Source of the DNA: Polytrichum commune
Lineage: Eukaryota > Streptophyta > Polytrichopsida > Polytrichales > Polytrichaceae
Assembly: GCA_950295325.1 (NCBI GenBank)
Contig: OX485806.1
Span: 7,316,001 to 7,380,000 of the forward strand
Direction: 5' to 3'
DNA: 64,000 nt
This document shows, piece after piece, positions 12,035-23,170 of the stretch. The notes under the pieces were generated by a model that was not told where the DNA came from, did not search any database, and saw only the letters and a program-made list of their open reading frames with translations. A program made the position numbers and the translations under genes. Every line of letters begins with the position of its first letter. The stretch's first letter is position 1.

Positions 12035-12162
12035 GTAAAAAAACATGTTAGAAACATTGGCACTTATGATCAACCACTTATTACAAGCCACTAAGTCCAT
12101 GAGGTGTAACCTTGATGGGCCACTTAGGACTAGCCACTTATGAACATACATCAGCTTGGGAC
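11522..12162. other. Intergenic before the LTR element
   Basis: AT-rich, no gene. Holds A-rich runs at 11971-12000 and an (AC)15 microsatellite directly after them. Confidence 0.5.
12001..12031 (+). repeat. (AC)15 microsatellite
   Basis: Perfect AC dinucleotide repeat following two A-rich runs. Confidence 0.97.
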
Positions 12163-12167
12163 CAAAG
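12163..12167 (+). other. Target-site duplication, left
   Basis: CAAAG immediately before the 5' LTR. The same five bases follow the 3' LTR at 18803-18807. Confidence 0.9.
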
Positions 12168-12528
12168 TGTAACGTGTATTACATATTTATTGTTTTATAT
12201 TTATTTACAACCTCTCATTCAACTGGGACTCCTTTACTATAAAACTAGAGGCGCTACCCTGAGTGCTCTAGCAGTCCTAAAAGTAAAGGGAGTTAACTAC
12301 TAGTTGATGACTGTGGTTCTACACGTAGTTCTCCCACGTAAGTAGAGACCACTATTTAACTGCACTTAGAGATATCCTAAAGGCATGGGGGAGAGCTCGT
12401 TAATATATATTTAACTACCACTTAACTACCAGTTGGAGGTGGCCTCAACTGCCAGTGGTACTTGTATATAAGCTCTAAGGTTGGGAGGAACATGCCTCTT
12501 GAATCTCATAATATTTGAGAACGTTACA
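12168..12528 (+). repeat. 5' LTR
   Basis: 361 bp, TGT...ACA ends. Contains a TATATAAG box. Compared with the 3' LTR it has one extra T in the TTATTTACAA segment and two substitutions near 12281 and 12292. Confidence 0.97.
12465..12472 (+). promoter_or_regulatory. LTR TATA box
   Basis: TATATAAG about 63 bp before the LTR end, the expected place for the U3 promoter. The same motif is at 18739 in the 3' LTR. Confidence 0.6.
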
Positions 12529-12529
12529 T

Positions 12530-12542
12530 TGGTATCAGAGCC
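12530..12542 (+). other. Primer-binding site for initiator-Met tRNA
   Basis: TGGTATCAGAGCC, one base after the 5' LTR, is complementary to the 3' end of plant tRNA-iMet, where minus-strand DNA synthesis begins. Confidence 0.95.
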
Positions 12543-12740
12543 GACGCTCTTGTACCTTGTTTTCATTTGGGTTTCTATTAACTTCCGTTGTGTAGCTGTT
12601 ATGCTGGTAATTTTTCTGGAGGGTGTTCATTTTAGGGGGGTCATAAATAATTGGTTTTAGTGATCACTGCTAAAATCTGAAGATGTTTTAAGTCAGTGGG
12701 GTGGAGTTATAGTATTCTGAAACCTGGGTAGATTTATGCA

Positions 12741-13020
12741 CGAAAAAGGGTATAACTCCTAGACAGAAAATAGGATAGGCTCGAAATTTGGTGAGATGAT
12801 TTGTGTTTAGTCTCTCTAGTCACAGTTAAAATTTCAGGTCATTTCGAGAAAGTCAGAGGAAGTTATCCTATTCTGAAGTTCTTCTGAGAGCAGCATACGA
12901 AAAAGGGTATAACTCCTAGGCAGAAAATCGGATCGGGTCGAAATCTTGGGGCAAGATTTCTGAGTAGGTTGTTTACTCGTGGTTAAAATCTGAAAACTGT
13001 GGCTCTCAGACACGCGGTTA
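12741..13020 (+). repeat. 157-bp duplication in the retrotransposon leader
   Basis: CGAAAAAGGGTATAACTCCT occurs at 12741 and again at 12898, followed each time by a similar stretch (AGRCAGAAAATNGGAT...TCGAAAT, then GGTTAAAAT or AGTTAAAAT). The untranslated leader therefore holds two diverged tandem copies of about 157 bp. Confidence 0.8.
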
Positions 13021-13144
13021 ATTTTTCTGTTGGGGAAAGCTATTGGGGGGTAGAATTGTTTTGTCTCCTGTTTTGGTTTTTATTGTACAGGACCGCGTGA
13101 GCAGTCCCACAAATTTTTGGCATTGTATTTTGTGTCTTTATGTT

Positions 13145-14275
13145 ATGGCCATCGAGGATATGGACACTTCTGGACTGTCAAGGGAGGATAGTCCTCCCCA
13201 GGTTTTTCCGATTGGCACATCCTCTTCACCGAGTGATGCAAGTATCCGTAGTTTGGTGGTCCAAGCTATTCAGGATTACTGCAATGGGAAATTGATTGAT
13301 GACTTAAGTCAATTTCAGCGTGTAGAGCAGTAAGGTGAAATAACCTTCTCGATTGTAAACACACATTCCAATCGCTTGGAAGCATTGGAATGCCAGGTCC
13401 AACTCTTGAAAAAGTATAATGAGGGGGACCGTTCTAAGTCCACCACAGCTGCTGGCAAGCCGAAACGGTTCAAGGATAAGTCCAAAATTACCATTCTGGC
13501 TTGGCTCAACCAGATGAAAAAGTTCTTGGTTGCACGCCAGATTGCTCCTGAGGAGTGGGTCACAATTGCGTCAACATATCTGGAAACCAATGTGTCACAA
13601 CATTGGGATATGCTTGCATTGGAGTTGGCAGCGGATAAGAAAGATCCGCAGCTCTGGGATAACTTCTATGATACATTACTCACTGCTTATGGCAGTGTCA
13701 ATCAGGAGTTGGTAGCCCGGAACAAGCTTCGTGTTCTTAAACAGAAAGGTTCTATTGAGGACTATGCAAATGAGTTTCAGCAGTTGTGCTCACACATTAC
13801 TAAAAATCCTGTCTCCCGGGGAGATAAGATTGAGAGATTCATATCAGGGCTTAAGGAGGATATCCGCAAGAAGGTCTTGGTGGATCCTAAGGGCGATGGT
13901 GGACCATGGGAGGACATCAAGCGTCTCATCAATTATGTTGTGACAATTGATGCAACGTACACACAAGATGCAAAAGGACGGGACAATGATAAGTCTCATT
14001 CTAATGTACCGGTTGTCAAGACCAATGGCCACACAGGGCCGATTAGAGACAACAAGTCTCGCCGCTTTGAAGGCCGCTCTTCCGCCTTTTACAAGAAGAG
14101 TAAGCAGGGTAAAGGGGAGGCCCCTTCGGCAAGAAGCACTGACAAAACTGATGGTCTTTGTTTTCAATGTCACAAGGAAGGACACTTGACTAGAGATTGT
14201 CCCGATGGCAAGAAGAGTGTTGAGCAGCAACCTGCAAAGAAAGGCAAGAAGCCTTTTCACAAGTCTGACACTTAG
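13145..14275 (+). pseudogene. gag: gag polyprotein with one internal stop
   Basis: Capsid/nucleocapsid ORF of the chromovirus. It starts at an ATG (13145) reading MAIEDMDTSG. A TAA at 13331-13333 interrupts it after QRVEQ, and the same frame then continues to the TAG at 14273-14275. The middle carries the retrotransposon gag fold signature (WLNQMKKFL, YDTLLTAYG, DYANEFQQLC, FISGLKEDIR). The C-terminus has a CX2CX4HX4C zinc knuckle, CFQCHKEGHLTRDC, at about 14158-14199, followed by a Lys-rich tail. Without readthrough only the 62-residue N-terminal piece is made, or a 300-residue piece from the internal ATG at 13376. Confidence 0.92.
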
Positions 14276-17200
14276 GCAGTGGGCTAGTGTCAGGACCTCT
14301 TCAAGTTTCGGAGGGTGTTTTTTATTTGCCTAGTGATGCTTTGGAAGTGATTCAAGGCTTAGTCAATAAGCAATTTAATGTAATCATGTCTGATATTTTG
14401 AATAAAGACATTATTTTGCCAACTCCGTTACTCCCACTCAGTGATGTGTTAGATGTGAACTCCAAAGTTTATGGAGCGTTCTCATTAATTATACCATCAG
14501 TGGATTATTTGCAAAGTTTCTTGAGATCTTATTTGCACGGTAAAGAGGGAGCGCCCTATGAGACCGGTGCTTGTTTTATTGTTGACAAACGTAAAGCAAA
14601 AAGTCTTAAGAGAACTTTACCACGATTTAAATTGGTCCATCAATTTGAATCAAACTCAGTGCAGTGGCATGTTTATTTGGATAAACCTAGGCCACGTGTG
14701 CTGAATCAGCTCACTCTGTCTTCTCAACTGATGATGAGTTTCTCAGGGCAAGTAGCTCATCAGGATGCATCTGTATTAATGGATAGTGTCGCATCACATT
14801 GCTTTGTGAGTTCTGGTTTTGCTAAGATCTTCGGGTTAAAAATGAAAAATGGCAGTAACACACTGGTACTAGGCAATGGTGATGAAGTCCAAACGGACGG
14901 CAAGATTAAAGTTCATGTTAGAATACAGCAATATCAAAGCCAAATTACTTGTCTGGTGGCAAAGTTAAGTAAAGGCATTGATTTGATATTGGGCAATGAT
15001 TGGCTAGTGCAGCATAAGGCACGCTTGGATTTTGCATCTGAATGTTGCGTGTTGTATAAGGGCCGCCGTAAAATGACACTGCATGTGAACCCAGTGCAAT
15101 GTCAGAGTCCAAATCCCCATAGACTCACCGCCATGCAGTTCAAACGGTCAATTCGGAAGGGAGCAACGTCGTTCCTAGTTTAGTTGACCGCGGTTGGAGA
15201 CAACGTAGAGGACACAGTGACAACACCTTATATCACAGTGTTGGAGGAATATGCTGATGTTTTTCAGCCCATACCTACAGGGTTACCTCCAGAGCGGGAA
15301 ATGGCCCATACTATTCCTTTAGAGCCAGATGGCAAGCCGCCATTTAAGCCGATCTATAGGTTGAGTCCTCTCGAGCTGCAGGAGGCCAAGAAACAGATCA
15401 AGGAGTATTTGGAAAAGGGATGGATAAAGCCTAGTTTATCGCCTTATGGGTCTCCCATCTTGTTCGTCAAGAAAAAGGATGGAGCGCTGCGAATGGTGGT
15501 GGATTATCGGGCACTTAATAAGCAAAAGGTAAAGAATCGTTATCCGTTGCCTCGTATTGATGATCTTTTTGACCAGTTAGCCGGCTCTACAATATTTTCA
15601 TCTCTTGATTTGGCACAAGGTTATCACCAGATTATGATATCCGAGGAGGATGCTCCTAAGACGGCGTTTAGAACACCGTTTGGTCATTACCAATTCAAAG
15701 TATTAAGTTTTGGATTGACCAATGCACCAGCAACTTTTCAAGGAGTAATGAATCGTGTTTTTCACAAGTTCATTGGAAAGTTTGTTTTGGTATATTTGGA
15801 TGACATCTTAATTTTTTCAAAGAACGAGGAAGAACATGTCAGTCATTTGGTACAAGTACTTCAAATTCTACGAGAGAATCAGTTTTATGCAAAGATGTCT
15901 AAGTGTTATTTCGGAAAGAGTGAATTGCATTATTTAGGATATGTTGTTGGCAAGGAGGGCATCAAGGTGGATCCTAAGAAAATTGAGACTGTGGCCAAGT
16001 GGCATAGACCTCTTGAAGTCGGACAATTACGATCTTTCTTGGGGCTTTGCAATTACTTCCGCAGATTCATACATGGATATTCTACTCTGGTTGCGCCTTT
16101 GACTTCTCTGACGCGAAGCAAAGTCAAGTACATTTGGACTGATGAGTGTGAACGCGTTTTTGAGAATGTTAAGTATGCTTTAACACATGCACCAGTTCTG
16201 ACCTTACCCAAATTAGGGGAGCCATTTGAGGTCGTTAGTGACGCTTCTTTACTCGGAGCAGGGGCCGTCTTACTTCAGGGAGATAAGCCCATTGCTTTTG
16301 AGAGTAAGAAATTTTCTCCCACTGAGAGAAATTACACTACTAGTGAACAAGAACTTGCAGCAGTTGTGCACGCCATACGAACCTGGCGGTGTTACCTAGA
16401 GGGTGCAGATTGCACGATCGTCACAGATCATAACCCTCTGGTGTATTTAAAAACACAACAGACGTTATCAAGGCGTCAAACTCGGTGGTTGGAGTTCTTG
16501 GAGCTAAATTTTGTCTATAGATGGGTGTATAGACCATGAAGGATTAATATGGCAGACCCTCTGAGTCGGAATCCACTAGACCCGCGTGACCAGCCAGCCT
16601 TGATAGCACCGCGGTCTGTTCCAAGTAATTCGGTCCTTCAAATGGTGGCTGCAGACGCTAGGCGAGGTGATCCTGTTGAGCAAGACAACAATCCGAAGGG
16701 GTACCCGAAATTCGTCAGTGATCAGAAGTTATATCAAACTATCATTGCCGGGTATGCTCTTGATCTTTGGTTCTCAAACCCGTACAATTTGAAACATTTT
16801 GTTTATGAGAATCACATCTGGTGGTATGAAAAGGCGGTTGTGGTTCCAGATGTGTCATTCCAAGGATCGAATATCAGGTCATTTTTGCTCCGTGAGTATC
16901 ATGATACAATGTATAGCGGTCATATAGGGGTAACTAAGACGTATAAGAGGGTGCGAGTAAACTTTTGGTGGCCTGAGATGCAAGGGTCCATCAAAAGCTA
17001 TATAAAATCTTGTGAGATTTGCCAAAGGAGTAAGGCCCTTACTCTTAAACCAGCAGGCCTTTTACAACCATTGGAGATTCCTGATAGAAATTGGGAAGTA
17101 GTGAGCATGGATTTTATCTCTGGATTGACTCCATCTGCTAATGGTTATGATGCCATCTTTGTGTGCGTGGATAAGTTGTCTAAGATGGCCCACTTTATGC

Positions 17201-18231
17201 CAACCACCACACACGTTATTGCTGAAGGTACGGCAAGGTTATTCCGTGATCATGTATATAAGTTGCATGGTCTACCCAGGGTAATTCTAAGCGACAGGGA
17301 CGCTAGATTCACAAGTAGGTTTTGGGATGCGTTGCATGGTCTTTTGGGGACAAGGTTGGCCATGTCCACCGCATTCCATCCTCAAACTGATGGGCAGACG
17401 GAACGGGTAAACCGTATCCTAGAGGATATGTTGCGGCATTATGTCAACCCAGTGCAAGATGATTGGGATGAATTCCTTGCAGTAGTTGAATTTGCATATA
17501 ATAGCTCTTGGCAAGAGTCTGTACGGAATACTCCGTTTGTCCTGAACTATGGTCAGCAGCCCCGGACACCAATTAGTGGGAACATCAGGTGTCAAGTCCC
17601 TGCTGCGCAGAATTTTGTCGAGCATATGACATATGTGATTGGCGAGGCCAAGAAACATCTCATTGCTGCGCAACAACGACAAAAATTCTATGCTGACAAG
17701 AACCGACGAGAGGTCTCGTTCGAAGTGGACCAGCAAGTGCTAGTAAGTACTGCCAACATTAAGTTGAAGGTCCCAGGAGCTCGAAAGCTTTTACCAAGGT
17801 GGATTGGCCCATTTCGGATGGTGCAAATGATAGGGGTGGTAGCATACCGCGTGTAACTGCCAGATACATTTAAGCTCCATGATGTCTTTCATGTGTCACT
17901 TCTTAGGCCTTATGTGGCCGATGGCAGGGTACAGCCTCCCCCTCCGCCAGTCTTTGAGGAAGATGCATCTTATGAAGTAGAACGCGTGCTTTCACACGAA
18001 GATAGAGGGTCTCGTTCTCGCCCCAAGAAATTCTATCTTATCAAATGGCTCGGATATGCACTTGAGCATAATTCATGGGAGCCCGAATGCAACTTGAGTG
18101 TAGAAGTCCTCAAGGAGTACTGGGATGCGGTAGCAAAGTCTGAGGACAGACTTACACGTCATGGTGTTAAGCGTGACCGCGAAGCCCCAGCTGCCCAAAA
18201 ACGTTTGAGGCGGAAGGTATCTTCGGGGTAG
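14269..18231 (+). pseudogene. pol: pol (PR-RT-RH-IN-chromodomain) with three in-frame stops
   Basis: One continuous frame, -1 relative to gag and opening at 14269, broken only by TAG 15181-15183, TGA 16537-16539 and TAA 17854-17856. Protease: the active-site triplet reads D-S-V within LMDSVASHCF (near 14779) instead of D-S/T-G, a likely inactivating change. Reverse transcriptase: PYGSPILFVKKKDG and an intact YLDD at 15793-15804. RNase H: SDASLLGAGAV, TTSEQELAAVV and TDHNPL; the TGA falls just before INMADPLSR. Integrase: HHCC zinc region ending CEICQ, then D at 17110, D at 17293 and E at 17401, exactly 35 residues between the last two. The chromodomain, YEVERVLSHED to LIKWLGYALEHNSWEPE (about 17971-18130), lies beyond the last stop. 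Every break is a substitution; I see no indel. Confidence 0.93.
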
Positions 18232-18429
18232 GCGCCTTCTGTTCTTTCAGGCTTGCACAAGATCCTGTAAACGGGGTGTTATTATTAACTTGTTTCACCC
18301 TGCCAATTGGCATGGAGCATGGTACAGATACAGATCCCATGGCTCGCTTAAATTAGTGGTGGCCTTGACTATATTTGTTTTGATGCACTACGATTTGGGA
18401 TCATTCATGAACGCGGACGTTCATTCCTA

Positions 18430-18440
18430 AGTGGGGAGGT
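18430..18440 (+). other. Polypurine tract
   Basis: AAGTGGGGAGG, two bases before the 3' LTR, the usual plus-strand primer position. Confidence 0.85.
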
Positions 18441-18442
18441 GT

Positions 18443-18802
18443 GTAACGTGTATTACATATTTATTGTTTTATATTTATTTACAACCTCTCATTCAACTGG
18501 GACTCCTTTACTATAAAACTAGAGGCGCTACCCTGAGTGCTCTAGCAGTCCTAAAGGTAAAGGGAATTAACTACTAGTTGATGACTGTGGTTCTACACGT
18601 AGTTCTCCCACGTAAGTAGAGACCACTATTTAACTGCACTTAGAGATATCCTAAAGGCATGGGGGAGAGCTCGTTAATATATATTTAACTACCACTTAAC
18701 TACCAGTTGGAGGTGGCCTCAACTGCCAGTGGTACTTGTATATAAGCTCTAAGGTTGGGAGGAACATGCCTCTTGAATCTCATAATATTTGAGAACGTTA
18801 CA
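18443..18802 (+). repeat. 3' LTR
   Basis: 360 bp. Aligns to the 5' LTR with two substitutions and one deleted T, so over 99% identical. Followed by the CAAAG duplication at 18803-18807. Confidence 0.97.
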
Positions 18803-18927
18803 CAAAGTTTAAAGATTGCATCTCAACAACATATGACCATGAGCATCGAATAAGTGGGCAACAAGTTGCATACAGTATAACCAATTGTGATTTATTAAAA
18901 CACACTCCAATTTTAAGGTAGTTAGGT

Positions 18928-19293
18928 AGCCCTATGGGGCTACACAAGGGATCTAAAAAAACAAACAACCATTTTGACATAATACGCTAGCCCTATAGGG
19001 CTGCATGAGGAATCTCCACAAACCAATAATCGCATCAACAAAACTTGGTAGCCCTACGAGGTTGCATGGGGAGTCTAAACAAACCAACAACCATTTTGAC
19101 AAAATTTGGCAACCCTATGGGGTTGCACGAGGAATCTAAACAAGCCAACAATTGTTTTGGAAAAAATTGGCAGCCCTACGGGGCTCCATGAGGAACCTAA
19201 ACAAACCAACAGGTCTTTCGGGAACATTTGGCAATCTTATAGGTTGCATGAGGGATCTTCATTCACCAACACACGTTTTGAGGGAATACTCAC
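18928..19293 (+). repeat. 61-bp minisatellite, six copies
   Basis: Unit starts fall at 18928, 18989, 19050, 19111, 19172 and 19233, every 61 bp exactly. Each unit opens with a short self-complementary block (AGCCCTAYGGGGYT), then GCATGAGGAATCTAAACAAA, CCAACAACCATTTTGACA and an AATTTGG end. Units are diverged by substitution only. There is no coding sense. The array begins 125 bp after the 3' LTR. Confidence 0.95.
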
Positions 19294-19638
19294 CCTCACT
19301 CCCACAACCTTGCGCTAATATAACCAACACAACCTCGAACTAACACAACTAACATTGGCACTCGAAGCTCACTCATAGCAATGGTTACTCACCGAGTGTT
19401 GGTGGAATGAGGAAGGGGGCAGGTCATGGTGAAACATGGGAGTTAGGGCAGAAAAAATAAAATGAAATAGTCTCCCTAGTCAAGTTACACGGAGATTGAC
19501 CTGGTGATCAATTTTAACAGCCTGACACAAGAATGGCCGCCCCACAAATTAAGCGTGAGAGCTCCAACATGGGGTTGAACCTTGAATTCCACCCTCCATC
19601 CCAATACTTTAAGGATAACTTAATTGAGCTAACTTATA

Positions 19639-19777
19639 CTCCCTCCATCTCAAAATGATTGTCCGAGTTTAAATGTTTATTGATATTGTTAATGTAATCT
19701 ATAAACATTTGATCTTAGACAATCATTTTGGGACAAAAACTCCAAAGAGGTAGGACAATCATTTTGGGACGGAGGAG
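19639..19777 (+). mobile_element. Stowaway-like MITE
   Basis: Starts TA|CTCCCTCCATCTCAAAATG and ends CATTTTGGGACGGAGGAG, the terminal sequence typical of plant Stowaway (Tc1/mariner) elements, at 139 bp. The right end is duplicated: ACAATCATTTTGGGAC occurs at about 19719 and again at about 19755. The right TA flank is lost (TCA). Confidence 0.85.
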
Positions 19778-21562
19778 TCAGTGACTTCCAGTCACTCTTC
19801 GGTCTAAATAAACAGGTGGCTTCACTCAATATTGTGGTTCGGTACGTGGGTCCGATGCCAGATTAGGTCTGGGCCGAGGCTCGTATTTTAGGTCTGGCAG
19901 TCGCCTTTCCCATTATATTCACCTCCGGCCGCCTGTATTTCACACAGGTAGCAGCTTCACATCTTGGCCGGAGTTTGAGAGATCGGATCCTTTCGTTTCA
20001 GTGTTGTTTTCTCCTTTGGTTAGGTTGTTGATCTATACTGAAGATTGTGTTATGGTATGGTAGTAGTTTTACTGTTGCTTGTTTGCTTTGCTGTGATGAT
20101 CAACAATCTGTGCAGTCAAGCTCAACAAGTTTGATGCAGCTTGGAGTTACCGAAAGGGATTCTAAGCTTATGATAATTAACCCGCTGATCTGAGTAATAT
20201 GCAATATGTGCTGTTCTGTCTGCGTTTTGTTCAAAAGACGATGATGATAACCTTATAGGCTTGTTTCTCAAACATTCGCAGTGGCCGCCTAAAGCTTTCG
20301 CCCTGCCGGGCTTGAGAGCTAATGCAGCTTCCAAACCTTCCTTGGATATCTGAGTCTCCTGTGTTGTTGTAGGTTATGTGTTGTATAAGTTTTTTTAAGC
20401 ATGCCCCGCTTTAACGTCGTGGCGGTCGAGGTGCCATGTGGTTGTGATGAACGGGCTAAAGAGAAAGTTTCAACAAATTTCCCTCCTCCATAGCTTGCTG
20501 GCTGGCTTCGAGAGGCCTATGTCATTGGCATAACTTGCTTTTTTTGTATCTTTCGATCGATATCGATGTTCTGATCATAGTTCGTGTCGGTAGTGTGAAA
20601 TTTTTTTTGTTTCGAGAATCAATGATGACAAAATTAGCGGATTTCTATGATGCTTTCGGGCTGATGATGTATCCTGTTACACACCCTAAAGATTCTCAAA
20701 ACCTCCCGTATCGCTTTTTGAAGCGGCGTGACATTCTAGAAGGTCCTCACCATTGTGAACCTGGCTCGTGGAAAAGATGTTGTCAGTCTTGATGCTTTTG
20801 CATCTGTTAGAACGGATCTTATCATCCTTTGTAAACTATGTCAAGCATGTTTCGGACAATTTTGGCAGAGAGGTCAACAAAAATAGGTCTGCAAGAAGCA
20901 GAGGAAACCGGATGCGAGTCAATCGCGCATAGACAACATCGATGTCGGCACGGGATACTGAAGTGCATGGGAGGGGCTGCTCAGTTGTGGGGAATGGAAA
21001 AAGCTACACCGAAGTCACACATCAAGTCATTGCATAACTATATACATGTGCTTCACCGATGGTTAAATCCATTTGAGATGCAGATGTGTACAGTTACGCA
21101 ATTACTTGTTGTGAGATTGGCACAGGTCCAAGGAAATCGGGATTTCACTTGGGACTGCTGCACGTCGACCAAACTGCGCACAGGATATTGAACCCTCGGT
21201 CAGACGATGGCAATCCAAGTGAAATATTTGGCACTGCTACATGAGTGAGAAGTTCTACTTATGAAGGCCACTCTAATTAACATGGCAAATAAAGTTCAAT
21301 GCCAGGCTAAATCATACTGAATACCCTTTCAATTCCGAAGGGATGTATGCCGAAAACTATTATTATGCGGCAAAAACTACTTCCAGATGGCGTCTGGAAC
21401 GAAATCGATAAAATTCTCGAATACGGTAAGAGCGTGCTAGCTCATTCTATTTTGGAGCCTGTTTTGAAAGCTGGGCGTAAAATTGGGGACTTCTTCTTTC
21501 CACCTCAAACTTTGAAAACTTTAGAAGCAAACTTGGGACCCGTGTGAAGTGGTCAAATTTTA
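19778..21562. other. Unannotated, mixed-composition DNA
   Basis: Less AT-rich than its surroundings and free of the common repeats, so possibly a diverged or non-coding transcription unit. Open frames at 20838-21191 and 20535-20792 (+) have no motif I recognise. GTGATGAT (20093) and CTGA (20191) could mimic C/D snoRNA boxes, but there is no terminal stem. I call no gene. Confidence 0.3.
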
Positions 21563-21945
21563 CGGTTCACACGGGTCTCAAGTTCCATTCATGTCAGCAA
21601 GTCCCAACATGGAGGCAAAGATCCGACTTGCTCCCCAAGTAAACCACTAAACTATGGTTAAATGTTATAAAAGTCTGATCTTGATTATTTTATGCTAAAA
21701 TATTTGCGGACCTTTGGTTGAGAGTTGGGTCTAGCTTTTCGCTCGATCCAACTTACAACACAAGTCTTAAGTCTCACCTCCAAAAAGTTTTGCCTGTGCA
21801 GGCATCCATGTCATAGTTGGGACTTGGGACTTGGGACCCAATGTGAAGTGGTAAGTTGCAACTTCCATGTTCTCAACGGTTGAGATTGCATGGATTGACC
21901 TCATGTGACTTGGGACTTGGGTCTTGGGACCTGTGTGAACCAGCC
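21563..21945 (+). mobile_element. PIF/Harbinger-like MITE, family E copy 1
   Basis: 383 bp with ends CGGTTCACACGGGTC and GACCTGTGTGAACCAGCC (complementary over GGTTCACAC and GG), flanked by TTA at 21560-21562 and 21946-21948. The interior, with repeated TTGGGACTTGGGAC phrases and GGTTGAGATTGCATGGATTG, matches 33886-34368 in the same orientation. A further end-like sequence, GGGACCCGTGTGAAGTGG, abuts it on the left, so a second fragment may be present. Confidence 0.75.
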
Positions 21946-22142
21946 TTAGAAAGGGGTGTGCGCATGGGACTCGTTGTCTTGACTCGTAGATTGCAAGGCT
22001 TGGCCCACCCATTTTAGTAAAACAAGCTAGAAAGATGGGTCTAAATGGTTTGACACCACTTATTGTGGATGATAATTTAAGCATTAAGAAAACTTGGGTG
22101 ACTTTGTGTTGATTCTCATAAATCCAATGTTTGGGACTAAAC

Positions 22143-23170
22143 CTAGGGTTTCATCCGCTTTACTTTACAAATAGCTCTAATGTCAACTTGATGGTCCAAC
22201 TGAACAAAAAACTTGAGGCTCCCTAATATTGCATTTTCAAGTGATGATGGAAACTTATATCTAATGGGGTTATTTAGAGGATACTTCAACACAAACTGTG
22301 CCTCATTTTGAACTACATTATAAGAGCAAAAGTGGCATAATCTATTATCTCCAAAGATAGGGATAGTCGACCATTTACTAGTTTCAATTGTAAGTCTATG
22401 ATTTGAGGTAAGCAACAATGGTCTTGCATTGTGATGGTGTCAATGGTTGTTTCAAGTAAAATTCACATTTAAATTTGATAAGATCCTTGAGGTGGATGTA
22501 ATATAATTTCCTCCTTGAGAGATGGGTAGAGTTCCACTCTTTAGCAAGAAAAGCCTCTTTGAGATCATAAAATGCGACTTTTGATGGTGTTGGGTTGTCA
22601 TGGGTTTCCCAATGGTTTGTCAATCCTAGTTTGGCAAGTTAAAGTAGGGATGCTTGATTGACTAACCAAAAGAGGGTAGGGAGCAAGCCATTGTTGACAA
22701 CCTACAAATAGCTTAAGAGCATACTATTTCATGGGAAGTTCTCTAAATTCAGCCAAAAATATGTGGTAGGTTGTGGAAGAACACACTTAGACGTGAGACA
22801 TCATATGCATCTTCACGCCTTTAAAAAAATCTTCCAATGAGAGTTTTTTCAAGTCACCTCCCCAAATCTCATCACCATAGTGAAAGTTGGAAGCACCAAA
22901 GCCTTGAATGGATGGGATTTGAGTTCCCAACATGTGATTCTTGCTTCTTTCCTTAAGACAATCATCAAGTCTTTCATACCTACAATTTGTCGCCTTTTTA
23001 CTTGATTCTTCAAATTCAACATGTGAATAGTAATCAATCCCAAAGCTTTTATATTCATGGGGTATCTCAATTTGTAATATGCCTACGTAAAGTGCCTCTT
23101 GATTTTTTATTTTTTATTTTGCATCCAAAGACCATAATTTTGGTTTTAATTAAATCAACATCAATAGCTT
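22143..23170 (-). pseudogene. Decayed LINE ORF2, C-terminal part
   Basis: Minus-strand reading gives pieces of a non-LTR retrotransposon reverse-transcriptase C-terminus. First comes LIKTKIMVFGCK (near 23150-23110), then CWELKSHPFKALVLPTFT followed, after a frame change, by YGDEIWGGDLKK, and then HWETHDNPTPSK near 22610. The last piece is NHRLTIETSKW ... RLCHFCSYNVVQNEAQFVL near 22410-22290. The terminal CCHC-like knuckle keeps its two Cys, but the usual His is Gln (EAQF) and the last Cys is Tyr. At least three frame changes and several stops. Family recognition is from the arrangement of these blocks. Confidence 0.75.

Larger units (their letters stand above)
12168..18802 (+). mobile_element. 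Full-length Ty3/gypsy chromovirus
   Basis: 6.6-kb LTR retrotransposon in plus orientation. In order: 5' LTR (12168-12528), tRNA primer site, leader with a duplicated segment, gag with a CCHC knuckle, protease, reverse transcriptase, RNase H, HHCC/D,D35E integrase, chromodomain, polypurine tract and 3' LTR (18443-18802). It is bounded by CAAAG duplications. The C-terminal chromodomain and the domain order define a plant chromovirus. The two LTRs differ by two substitutions and one single-T indel, so the insertion looks recent. Yet the coding region has stops at 13331 (TAA), 15181 (TAG), 16537 (TGA) and 17854 (TAA), with no frameshift inside pol. This copy is presumably unable to encode a full Gag-Pol. 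Confidence 0.97.

Noticed and set aside
13331-17856. Alternative decoding or RNA editing to explain the stops in gag-pol
   Set aside because: All four stops could be cured by U-to-C change, but such editing is known from plant organelle transcripts, and the three host genes use standard stops. Ordinary mutation is simpler.
20090-20195. Possible C/D-box snoRNA (GTGATGAT ... CTGA)
   Set aside because: No terminal stem, no clear C'/D' boxes and no recognisable guide.
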